NCBI GenBank assembly: GCA_910585715.1
Contig: CAJUEX010000003.1
Span: 1-64,000, forward strand
Length of the DNA stretch: 64,000 nt
Direction of reading: 5' to 3'
From: an uncultured Lachnospiraceae bacterium
GTDB taxonomy: Bacteria > Bacillota > Clostridia > Lachnospirales > Lachnospiraceae
The number at the start of each line of letters is the position of its first letter. Position 1 is the stretch's first letter. A program made the position numbers and the translations under genes. The notes under the pieces were generated by a model. It made no database searches, had not been told where the DNA came from, and saw nothing but the letters and a program-made list of their open reading frames with translations. This document shows, one piece after another, positions 1-7,014 of the stretch.

Positions 1-42
1 TAAAGTGCGTAAGTTTTTGTTACCGGTAACTTACACACTTTA
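1..42. terminator. Hairpin at the window edge
   Basis: The first 42 bases form an almost perfect inverted repeat: a 14-base arm at 2-15 pairs with 28-41 with one mismatch, around a short ACCGGT-containing loop. It lies downstream of the HPr gene on the minus strand, so it may be that gene's terminator. Any T-run would fall outside the window, so this cannot be confirmed. Confidence 0.35.
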
Positions 43-146
43 TATTACACTCCCGGTTCGGAACCTTTTATCTGAACTTTTTTGTTTTCTTAATATTTGT
101 TCTCTTAATATTTATTTCTTAAAATTTGTTGCTGAAAGCTTACTTC

Positions 147-404
147 TTAAAGATTTGCTTCAAAAAATTCCTTTATTTCCTCAAAGCATTGTTCCTCATC
201 TTCTCCCTCCACGAATACAGTCACCCTGTCCCCGCATTTTACGTCAAGACTCATAAGCGACCTGAGCTTTGTAGCCTCTGCCGCTTTTCCATGACCGTTT
301 ATGGTGATGGCGCTTTTATATTTTTTTGCTTCCTTTACAAGATTTCCGGCAGGTCTTGCGTGGATTCCGATTTCGTTTCTGATTGTATGTTTAAATGCTT
401 TCAT
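147..404 (-). CDS. HPr-family phosphocarrier protein lacking Ser46
   Basis: An 85-residue protein of HPr length and fold pattern. HPr carries phosphate from enzyme I to sugar-specific EIIA domains in the cytoplasm. His15 lies in the conserved GIHARPA motif, and MSL at 51-53 matches the same positions in Bacillus HPr without gaps. On that alignment residue 46, normally the serine phosphorylated by HPr kinase for catabolite repression, is lysine (ATKLRSLMSL). The protein should therefore accept phosphate at His15 but not respond to HPr kinase. The start at 404 follows a GGAAA ribosome site; an upstream in-frame ATG has none. No enzyme I or EII gene lies nearby, so it is probably a paralogue of the main ptsH. 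Confidence 0.85.
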   Translation of the reverse strand: MKAFKHTIRNEIGIHARPAGNLVKEAKKYKSAITINGHGKAAEATKLRSLMSLDVKCGDRVTVFVEGEDEEQCFEEIKEFFEANL

Positions 405-556
405 AAGTCTTATTTCCTTTCTGCTGTTTTCACTAGCTTTGCTTCTCTTATTATTGGCATTTTTCTTGAAAAACATTGCTGTTTTGTTGCAGCTTTTGAG
501 ACCTGGAAATATTTTGAAAGACTGGTAATAAAAACTTATGAAAAAGTATCGGATAA

Positions 557-793
557 CTATTCTTTAAAAATTTCTTCATAGGAAGCATTTAGTGTCTCTT
601 TTATGGCTTTTAGCTGGGAAGCCTTAATATGTTGTATGCCTCTTTCAATTTTCACAAGAGCTTCTCTCGTAATCTCAACATTTCTTAACTGCAGTAGTGA
701 TACCAGTTCTGTCTGCCCAATTTTTTTCTCTATTCTAAGTCGTCTGATATTAGCTCCAACATGAATATTATCCTGCTTTATTTTTTGTCCCAT
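557..793 (-). CDS. XRE-type helix-turn-helix regulator (copy 1)
   Basis: A 78-residue protein made almost entirely of an XRE/Cro-type DNA-binding domain: GANIRRLRIEKKIGQTELVSLL, then ITREALVKIERGIQHI, where the recognition helix and following helix are expected. It is about 70 percent identical by eye to the protein at 1709-1942, and the two flank an alpha-CTD-like gene. It diverges from that gene across a 113-bp intergenic region with a GGACT-N6-AGTCC palindrome and a further CAGTCCA half site. It probably represses its own promoter and the divergent gene. No toxin partner is obvious. Confidence 0.8.
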   Translation of the reverse strand: MGQKIKQDNIHVGANIRRLRIEKKIGQTELVSLLQLRNVEITREALVKIERGIQHIKASQLKAIKETLNASYEEIFKE

Positions 794-858
794 ATTTTCA
801 CCGTTATACTGTGAACCGATTTCAGTCCATTTTTCTTTATTTTATTTACTTATTGTGA

Positions 859-881
859 TATAATGGGACTAGTTTCAGTCC
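859..881 (+). promoter_or_regulatory. Promoter with GGACT/AGTCC operator before the alpha-CTD-like gene
   Basis: An extended -10 box (TGATATAAT, with TATAAT at 859-864) is followed directly by GGACTAGTTTCAGTCC at 866-881, a 5-bp inverted repeat covering the expected transcription start. A near copy of the palindrome lies upstream of the second XRE gene, and a CAGTCCA half site lies just upstream of the first. This suggests binding by one or both XRE proteins; that is an inference. Confidence 0.55.
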
Positions 882-906
882 ATTTTAAACATAAAAGAGG
901 TATGCT

Positions 907-1670
907 ATGAATCAAATCATAAATGAATTAAACATTTCTTCATCCATAAAAAAGCTTTATTAGAATTAGGCTTTACCACAGTTACAGAATTGGAAAATTA
1001 TAATTACTTTTCTCTATTAAAACAGTTTCCAAAATGGCATACCTTGGATAAAATAGTTATAGAGCTAAATTCATTAGGATATTTGCTGCCTCCTGAAAAC
1101 GAAATATCTATTTATAATCTTTCACTTTCAAAAAGGCTTTTAAATATACTTATAAGAAATCAAATTCTTTACCTGTCACAGTTATCAGAATATTCTAAGG
1201 AAAGAATTTTGAGTTTTCGTAATCTTGGTTCAAAAACCATGTGTGAACCAGAAGAAGTCTGTCAAAAATATAATATAGAAATTTACTCTCTTCAGCCAGT
1301 AAGAGATACTTTCAAACAATATCGGATTTCTTCAAGACTTTATGAAAGCTTATTTCAAAATCATATCTTTTCTATCAACGATTTTCAAAAATATTCTGCT
1401 TATGACTTATATTTGATTTGCAAAGAAGACTATATGCTTACGATGGATACCTATTATATACTAAATAAACACAATATTTTACTTAAAAGCTGGAATGATT
1501 TATTTATATTTGAAATCCTGCCAAAGAAAAAAGCTCGCACATTATGGTTAAAATATCGTATAAGAACTTTGACACAATTCCATGCTTATTTAACAAACAA
1601 GCCTATGCCCACACAAAAAATTTCCTCTACCCTAATTAATGAAATAATTATTCTTGCAGATAAACAATAA
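907..1670 (+). CDS. RNA-polymerase alpha-CTD-like helix-hairpin-helix protein, needs a -1 frameshift
   Basis: The ATG at 907 follows an AGAGG ribosome site, but its frame stops at 961-963. Shifting back one base at the A_AAA_AAG heptamer (948-954) joins it to a long frame ending at 1670. The joined product of about 254 residues begins MNQIINELNISSSIKK, then ALLELGFTTVTELENYN. That segment, and a second at LSKRLLNILIRNQILYLSQL followed by LSFRNLGSK, both resemble the paired helices of RNA polymerase alpha C-terminal domains (LS.R..N.L...GI.TV..L, then LRNLGKKS). Both sides of the shift therefore belong to one domain. The ATG at 990 lies inside the domain and lacks a ribosome site. It could be programmed frameshifting, a degrading gene, or a missing A in the assembly. 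Function is unknown. Confidence 0.6.
948..954 (+). other. A_AAA_AAG slippery heptamer
   Basis: Read in the frame of the ATG at 907, the codons are ATA AAA AAG CTT TAT TAG. The heptamer A_AAA_AAG has the X_XXY_YYZ phasing of the dnaX -1 frameshift signal, and a 0-frame stop follows two sense codons later. I see no strong upstream Shine-Dalgarno-like stimulator or downstream hairpin, which weakens the case for efficient programmed shifting. Confidence 0.5.
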
Positions 1671-1708
1671 CAACAACAAACATGGCAGACCAATAATGAC
1701 CTGCCATG

Positions 1709-1942
1709 TTACTTTAATAATTCATCATATGTTGTATTCAATGCCTTTTTTATAGCTCTAAGCTGGGAAGCCTGTATATGTTGTATGCCCCTTTCAATTT
1801 TCACCAATGCTTCTCTTGTTATATTGACATTTTCTAATTGCATAAGCAATACCAGTTCCGTTTGCTTAATCTTCTTTTCTTTTCTGATACGCCTTATATT
1901 TTGACCTATACATATGCTATCCCGCTTAATCTTTTGCTCCAT
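1709..1942 (-). CDS. XRE-type helix-turn-helix regulator (copy 2)
   Basis: A 77-residue paralogue of the regulator at 557-793. The sequence GQNIRRIRKEKKIKQTELVLL and the nearly invariant block ITREALVKIERGIQHI are shared, and divergence is concentrated at the N-terminus and in the first helix. It converges on the alpha-CTD-like gene, ending 38 bp from its stop. The GGACTTGTTTTAGTCC palindrome lies about 70 bp upstream of its start. The pair probably arose by local duplication and may cross-regulate. Confidence 0.8.
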   Translation of the reverse strand: MEQKIKRDSICIGQNIRRIRKEKKIKQTELVLLMQLENVNITREALVKIERGIQHIQASQLRAIKKALNTTYDELLK

Positions 1943-2012
1943 TTTTTCATCACGCCTGTAAAATTTATTTTATCTTGTTTTAAATATTTTATTTAACAGG
2001 AATAATTAGAAG

Positions 2013-2028
2013 GGACTTGTTTTAGTCC
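2013..2028. promoter_or_regulatory. GGACT/AGTCC palindrome upstream of XRE copy 2
   Basis: GGACTTGTTTTAGTCC has the same 5-bp arms and 6-bp spacer as the site at 866-881, and is followed by CATT in both cases. It is a candidate operator for the two XRE proteins. Confidence 0.45.
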
Positions 2029-2115
2029 ATTATATGCTTTTGCTTAATTAGATATGTTACTATGTGACATTTTTTCCCCATTTAAAATTAATACATTTAT
2101 CAATTCCAAATAATA

Positions 2116-2163
2116 AAATAAGATGCAAAGCCTAAATGATTCAATAGACCTTGCACCTTATTT
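2116..2163 (-). terminator. Hairpin after the coiled-coil pseudogene
   Basis: Arms at about 2116-2130 and 2149-2163 pair with two mismatches. In the minus direction the hairpin is followed by TTTTATTATTT, as expected for a terminator serving the gene ending at 2189. Confidence 0.5.
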
Positions 2164-2188
2164 CATCTTATTCGCATATGTAATTTTA

Positions 2189-2466
2189 TTATAATACTCC
2201 GAGTTTATTATTGTATATATTAATATAAATGCCTTGTATTTCCTGCTTATCCTTTATCTCATTTGAAAGTCTTATGCACTTATTCAGCTTTCTTGACAAA
2301 TCAAAATGCCCCTCTGCCACCCGCTGAATATTAACACGTATTTCATTTTCAATCGTCAAATCTGTTTTTGTTTAACTTCCTGAAGATCAATTTCAAGATT
2401 ATTTACTTTTTCATCTAAATAATTTACTTTTTCCAGAATCAAATCAAGCTTAGCACTGTCTGTCAT
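2189..2466 (-). pseudogene. Frameshifted small coiled-coil protein
   Basis: An ATG at 2466 follows an AAAGGAGTG ribosome site and opens MTDSAKLDLILEKVNYLDEK, then NNLEIDLQEVKQKQI and a stop. In the -1 frame the protein continues TIENEIRVNIQRVAEGHFDL and SRKLNKCIRLSNEIKDKQEI to a stop at 2189. Together this looks like a small coiled-coil family that I recall from clostridial genomes but for which I know no function. One base, probably an A in the AAAAA run, is missing. Either the gene is broken or the base was lost in sequencing; the alpha-CTD-like gene has the same kind of lesion 1.4 kb away. Confidence 0.6.
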
Positions 2467-2863
2467 TTTCCCACTCCTTTATGCTGTTTTTTAATAGTTA
2501 CATTGTAATGTGAGCTAAAACGCACTTTACACATTTTTTTCATAAATCTAAAAGTCCTAAAAACTTACATCTCCGGTTCACAAGTTACCACCTTCATATC
2601 ATCATTTTTTAACAAAGATACCTATTAAAGAATAGAATATTGTTACTCTGGTGCGGCTGGAACCGTAATCATCCTGCCTCTCCAAAAGAAGACGTTGAAT
2701 GCCTCCCTGCAACTATTATTTTATAATATTTTCTTTATATTGTTAATATATTATCAGAAAAATGTTTGGACTGTAGAATATACTAAAAAATGTAAAATAA
2801 ATTCTTTCAAATATCATTACCATATTTACCTGCTTCAAAATATGAAATTCATCACACACTTTC
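2467..2863. other. AT-rich intergenic stretch without a supportable gene
   Basis: About 400 bases with no convincing gene. A more GC-rich patch at about 2650-2715 reads on the plus strand as a short open tail (WCGWNRNHPASPKEDVECLP) with no start or ribosome site, possibly the remnant of a gene end. A plus-strand open frame from 2695 is composed of hydrophobic AT-rich codons and has no ribosome site, so I do not call it. Confidence 0.4.
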
Positions 2864-3769
2864 CTACAGTTCATAAGGAGTAGTTTGATAAACGTAATAG
2901 TTCAGCCAGTTTGAATACAGGTTATTGCTATGGGACCTCCACTGCAGGTTAGGCCGCCTGGAGGGGTCGTCATTTGGAAAATAATTTTTAGGCATCTGAA
3001 TATCAAGCCCCTTTTTCAAATCCCTCTCGTATTCATTCTGCAAAGTAACCCTGTCGTATTCCGGATGCCCCATAACAAAAATCTTCTTCCCTGCTTCCGC
3101 TATGGCAAGGAATACTCCTGCTTCCTCCGATTCTGCCAGCACCTTTAGCTCCGGACGGGCATGAATGGCTTCTGCACTGACAGTTGTATAGCGGCTGTGA
3201 GGCGCCATAAAATAATCATCAAAGCCTCTTACCAGCGGAACCTTCCGATTGCTTACTTTATGTTCAAAAACCCCAAACAGCTTTTTAGGCAAAAGTTCCT
3301 TTTTTAGTCCATAATAATAATACAGGGCTGCCTGGGCTCCCCAGCAGATATGCAGGGTGGAGGTTACGTTTTCCTGACTCCAGTCCATAATCTTACATAA
3401 TTCCTCCCAGTAATCCACCTGCTCAAATTCCAGCTGCTCTACCGGAGCACCGGTAATTATCAGCCCATCATAAGAATTATCCTTTAATTCGTCAAATGCT
3501 TTATAAAATTTATTCAAATGGTTTAAAGATGTATTCTGGGAAACATGGGAGGACATATGCATAAAGCTTACATCCACCTGCAGGGGAGTATTGGACAAAG
3601 CCCTTAAAAGCTGCAGTTCCGTCTCCTCCTTTAAAGGCATCAGATTCAGGATACAAATCTGAAGAGGACGAATATCCTGATGAATAGCACGAAATTCATC
3701 CATAACAAATATATTTTCATTTTCCAGTATTTCTTTTACCGGCAAGTCACTTTGTGTCTTTATTGGCAT
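2864..3769 (-). CDS. metAA: Homoserine O-acetyltransferase (MetA family)
   Basis: A 301-residue member of the MetA family, which acylates L-homoserine in methionine biosynthesis. The catalytic cysteine lies in LHICWGAQAALYYYYG, and the active-site segment FVMGHPEYDR is present. The acyl-CoA-determining segment reads ITGAPVEQ. The glutamate after PV, where E. coli has glycine, is the residue associated with acetyl-CoA rather than succinyl-CoA use, so an acetyltransferase is favoured. The start at MPIKTQSD is preferred because longer in-frame versions add a cysteine-rich segment without a ribosome site. It stands alone; I see no SAM riboswitch or T-box in the 150 bp upstream. Confidence 0.92.
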   Translation of the reverse strand: MPIKTQSDLPVKEILENENIFVMDEFRAIHQDIRPLQICILNLMPLKEETELQLLRALSNTPLQVDVSFMHMSSHVSQNTSLNHLNKFYKAFDELKDNSYDGLIITGAPVEQLEFEQVDYWEELCKIMDWSQENVTSTLHICWGAQAALYYYYGLKKELLPKKLFGVFEHKVSNRKVPLVRGFDDYFMAPHSRYTTVSAEAIHARPELKVLAESEEAGVFLAIAEAGKKIFVMGHPEYDRVTLQNEYERDLKKGLDIQMPKNYFPNDDPSRRPNLQWRSHSNNLYSNWLNYYVYQTTPYEL

Positions 3770-3923
3770 GTAAATCACTTCCTTGGTTTGTCTGTTACAT
3801 TTTGTCTTTCTCCAAATGGCGCTGTTCCTTATTATATCACAGACACAAGCATCTGTAAGCACCATTTACCGTTTGTCAAACATGCTGGCATGCTCTCCTC
3901 ACTGTCGTCATTATACCACATCT

Positions 3924-5900
3924 TTACAGCATTTTCAAAAAATCCTCTTCCGATATAATGGGGATTTCAAGCTCCTTTGCCTTTTTATTCTTGCCGGAAT
4001 TAGAAGTGATGTCATTGTTAATCAAATAGGTGGTCTTTCCGGTAACGCTTCCCGTTACCTTTCCTCCCCTTTCCTCAATCAGCTCCTTCATTTCGTTCCG
4101 GTTGGCAAAATGCTCTAAAGAACCTGTAATAACAAATACCATTCCTGCAAGGCTTTGCTCTGCGCTGTTGACAGGCTGCTTTTCAATTTCTAATTCCTTT
4201 AACAGCTCCTCTAACTGCTTCCGGTTTTCTTCTTTTGCAAAGTAGGAAGAAAAAGCTTCTCCTAACACTACCCCAATGCCGTCGATTTCACTTAGTTCTT
4301 CTTTATCCGCCTTTTGCATTGCTTCTATATCATAATCATAATAACGGCAGATAACCTTTGCATTGGCAAGACCGATTCCAGCAATGCCAAGTCCATATAT
4401 AAGCCTTGGCAATGTGGTATTCCTTGCTTTTTCAATGCTCTCTGCCAGATTATTGTATGACTTCTCCCCAAAGCCTTCCATCCGGGTAATTTCTTCCTTA
4501 TAGCGGTCTAAATGGAAAATATCCGAAAAGCTGTGGATAAAGCCTTTTCCAATGAACTTTTCCAAAGTAGCTTCGGACAAGCCGTCAATATTCAGAGCAT
4601 CTCTGCTTACAAACAGGGTAAAGGACTTGATTTTCTTTGCCTGACACTCTTCATTGGTACAGGTCAGCACCTCTACCTCGTTTACTTTCTGAATATGGGT
4701 TTTTCCTCCACAGGCTGGACATTCCTCCGGTATATGCTTAACTCCGCTTCTTGTAAGATTTTCAGCAATCTGGGGAATAATCATATTTGCTTTATAGACG
4801 GTAATCCTGTCTCCAATCCCAAGCTCAAGCCCCTTCATAATGCTGATATTGTGCACGCTGGCACGGCTTACGGTAGTGCCCTCTAACTCCACCGGCTCAA
4901 AAATCGCTACCGGATTGATAAGCCCTGTGCGGCTTGGGCTCCATTCTATTTCCTTCAGAGTGGTTTCCCTGATTTCATCAGCCCACTTAAAGGCAATGGA
5001 ATCCCTTGGAAATTTAGAAGTTCTTCCCAATGATTTTCCATATTCCAAATCACAGTAAGCAAGCACTAACCCATCTGAAGGCACGTCATAGGTTTCAATC
5101 TTCTTTGCAAAATACTCAATGGCCTCCAGGATAGTATGTTCATCCACCTTTTTTGATTCCACTACCTCAAAGCCCTGGCTTTTTAAAAATTCAAGCTGGT
5201 TTTCCCTGGAATTTTCAAAATCCGGCTGCTGCTCTTCCGTATTTCCCGATTTACAGTTAACAAGGGAAAAGGCAAGGAATCTTACCTTTCTCTTTGCTGT
5301 GATTTCGTTATTCAATTGTCTGACAGAACCGCTGCATAAATTTCTCGGATTCTTATACTTTGCTTCCGTCTCCGGAATTTCTTCGTTTATCTTCTCAAAA
5401 TCAGAATAGGTAATGACCGCTTCCCCTCTTAAGACCAGCTCACCCTGAAATGGAATTTGCAAAGGCAGGTTTGTAAAGGTTCTTGCATTATTGGTAATGA
5501 CTTCCCCCACCTCTCCATTTCCCCTGGTGACCGCTTTTGCAAGTTTTCCTTCAATATAAGTAAGAACTATCGTTAAACCGTCCAGTTTCCATGATAAAAT
5601 TGCCTCTTTTCCCTGCAGCCATTCCTTTAATTCCTCTCTTTCCTTGGTTTTTGCCAAAGAAAGCATAGGGCTTTCATGCCGCTCCTTTGGAAGCTCCTCC
5701 ACTGCCTCATATCCTACTGTTACCGTAGGGCTTCCGGCTAAAGTCATTCCGGTTTCTTCCTCCAAAGCCACTAATTCATCATACAGAGCATCATATTCAC
5801 GATTGCTCATGATTTCCCTGTCTTCTGCATAATATGCCTTAGCTGCTTCCTGCAGCCTGCCTATCAATTCCTTCATTTTAGCTGTCTGTTCCATTCCCAT
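3924..5900 (-). CDS. ligA: NAD-dependent DNA ligase
   Basis: At 658 residues it has normal LigA length and order. The adenylation domain carries the KLDG motif (SWKLDGLTIVL) with the nucleotide-accepting lysine; next come the OB region, a four-cysteine zinc finger (CPACGG ... CTNEEC), helix-hairpin-helix repeats (EGFGEKS, IYGLGIAGIGLANAKV, IDGIGVVLGEA) and a C-terminal BRCT domain (LAGMVFVITGSL). It seals nicks in replication and repair using NAD. It starts a run with the pseudouridine synthase upstream, 18 bp away, though their functions are unrelated. Confidence 0.95.
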   Translation of the reverse strand: MGMEQTAKMKELIGRLQEAAKAYYAEDREIMSNREYDALYDELVALEEETGMTLAGSPTVTVGYEAVEELPKERHESPMLSLAKTKEREELKEWLQGKEAILSWKLDGLTIVLTYIEGKLAKAVTRGNGEVGEVITNNARTFTNLPLQIPFQGELVLRGEAVITYSDFEKINEEIPETEAKYKNPRNLCSGSVRQLNNEITAKRKVRFLAFSLVNCKSGNTEEQQPDFENSRENQLEFLKSQGFEVVESKKVDEHTILEAIEYFAKKIETYDVPSDGLVLAYCDLEYGKSLGRTSKFPRDSIAFKWADEIRETTLKEIEWSPSRTGLINPVAIFEPVELEGTTVSRASVHNISIMKGLELGIGDRITVYKANMIIPQIAENLTRSGVKHIPEECPACGGKTHIQKVNEVEVLTCTNEECQAKKIKSFTLFVSRDALNIDGLSEATLEKFIGKGFIHSFSDIFHLDRYKEEITRMEGFGEKSYNNLAESIEKARNTTLPRLIYGLGIAGIGLANAKVICRYYDYDIEAMQKADKEELSEIDGIGVVLGEAFSSYFAKEENRKQLEELLKELEIEKQPVNSAEQSLAGMVFVITGSLEHFANRNEMKELIEERGGKVTGSVTGKTTYLINNDITSNSGKNKKAKELEIPIISEEDFLKML

Positions 5901-5918
5901 TCCCTCAATTTCCTTTTA

Positions 5919-6665
5919 TCATTCAAAATCTCCATTGGAAGCGGCATGCTTCAGCCCCACTCCCTTATAAAGCTTCTCCAGTTCGCTTCCACTAACTTCT
6001 CTCCACTTTCCATAGGGCAGCTTTCCCAATTGGATGTTCATAATCCGTACCCTCTTTATGGAAACCGCTTCATTTCCTAATTCCCTGCACATCCTTCTAA
6101 TCTGCCGGTTCAAGCCCTGTGTCAGAATAATACGGAACGTATATTTGCCCGTTCTTTCAACCTTGCATGGTCTGGTTGTCTGCCCTAACTCTTTTAAGTA
6201 AACCCCTTTTGCCATTCCTTCCAAAAAGCTGTCTGTCAACTCCTTTTTTGCCTTTACCACATATTCCTTTTCATGCCCTGCCGAACCCTTCATCAGCTTC
6301 TGAATCAGTTCTCCGTCATTAGTTAAAAGAATCAGCCCTTCGGAATCTCTGTCAAGCCTTCCCGCATAAGTAACGCGGATTGGATACTTTACATATTCCA
6401 GAATGGTTTTCTCTGCAAACTTATCCTTTTCTGTACAGGTAATTCCCAATGGCTTATAAAAGGCAAGCACCACTTTCTTGTTTTTGCCCTCTATAAGCTT
6501 TCCGGAAACAGTTACTTTATCCTTACTGCCTGCCCGGTCCCCCATGGAAGCGGTTTTTCCATTGATAGCTACTGCTCCTTTAGCAATCAGCTTATCCGCT
6601 TCTCTTCTGGAACATATTCCTGCTTCTGCTATATATTTATTGATACGTATTTTATTTTCTTCCAT
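5919..6665 (-). CDS. 23S rRNA pseudouridine synthase, RluB/RluF type
   Basis: A 248-residue S4-domain pseudouridine synthase. The N-terminal S4 RNA-binding domain reads RINKYIAEAGICSRREADKL. The catalytic aspartate is in GRLDRDSEGLILLTNDG, followed by the family motif GLNRQIRRMCRELG. Length and motifs fit RluF or RluB, which modify helices of 23S rRNA; the exact site cannot be told by eye. The start at 6665 follows an AGGAT ribosome site. It is 18 bp upstream of ligA and probably co-transcribed with it. Confidence 0.88.
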   Translation of the reverse strand: MEENKIRINKYIAEAGICSRREADKLIAKGAVAINGKTASMGDRAGSKDKVTVSGKLIEGKNKKVVLAFYKPLGITCTEKDKFAEKTILEYVKYPIRVTYAGRLDRDSEGLILLTNDGELIQKLMKGSAGHEKEYVVKAKKELTDSFLEGMAKGVYLKELGQTTRPCKVERTGKYTFRIILTQGLNRQIRRMCRELGNEAVSIKRVRIMNIQLGKLPYGKWREVSGSELEKLYKGVGLKHAASNGDFE

Positions 6666-6870
6666 GATTTTATCCTGCAATTTTCTGATGTTCTGCTTTT
6701 GAAAAAACTTTTATATGCTTTCTCACATGTTGTTAAGTATAGCATATTTGAGTGGAATTATCCATATTGCTTTTTTCTGTCAATTAACATCCTAAAGAAA
6801 AACTGTATCATTGGGAAGCAGGGATTTTTCATTAACATTGGCGCCGGCAGCCAAAAAACCGCTTTCTGAA

Positions 6871-6917
6871 CTTTTGCAATTTTTGCAGCTTTTGCAGTTA
6901 TTGCAGTTATTGCAACA
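6871..6917. repeat. TTGCAG-type short tandem repeats
   Basis: Five degenerate 8-9-bp units of the form (C)TTTTGCAG or TTATTGCAG occur in a row in the gap between the pseudouridine synthase and flotillin genes. No ribosome site is attached to the short minus-strand frame that crosses them, so I treat it as a simple repeat. The rest of 6666-6943 holds nothing I can name. Confidence 0.45.
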
Positions 6918-6943
6918 ATATAAATGACTTGTTTTATTACACA

Positions 6944-6970
6944 CAAAAAGAAGCCGTTTTTATGCGGCTC
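6944..6970 (-). terminator. Rho-independent terminator of the flotillin gene
   Basis: In the minus direction GAGCCGC pairs with GCGGCTT across an ATAAAAA loop and is followed by CTTTTTG. It lies 45 bp after the flotillin stop codon. Confidence 0.75.
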
Positions 6971-7014
6971 CTTTTTGGCTGTTTCAAAAATAATATAAGA
7001 AATACTATTTGTTG

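Noticed and set aside
990..1670. ATG at 990 as the start of the alpha-CTD-like gene
   Set aside because: No ribosome site, and it would cut the first helix-hairpin-helix domain; the domain continues upstream in the same frame and joins the ATG at 907 through a one-base shift.
2695..2883. Plus-strand 62-codon frame before metA
   Set aside because: AT-driven hydrophobic composition, no ribosome site and overlap with the metA 3' end.
2880..2910. AATAGTTCAGCC as a copy of the dispersed motif
   Set aside because: It is inside the metA coding end, encodes conserved residues and differs from the motif; probably chance.
6758..6946. Minus-strand Ala/Ile-rich small frame over TTGCAG repeats
   Set aside because: Non-ATG start without a ribosome site; sequence is a product of the short tandem repeat.
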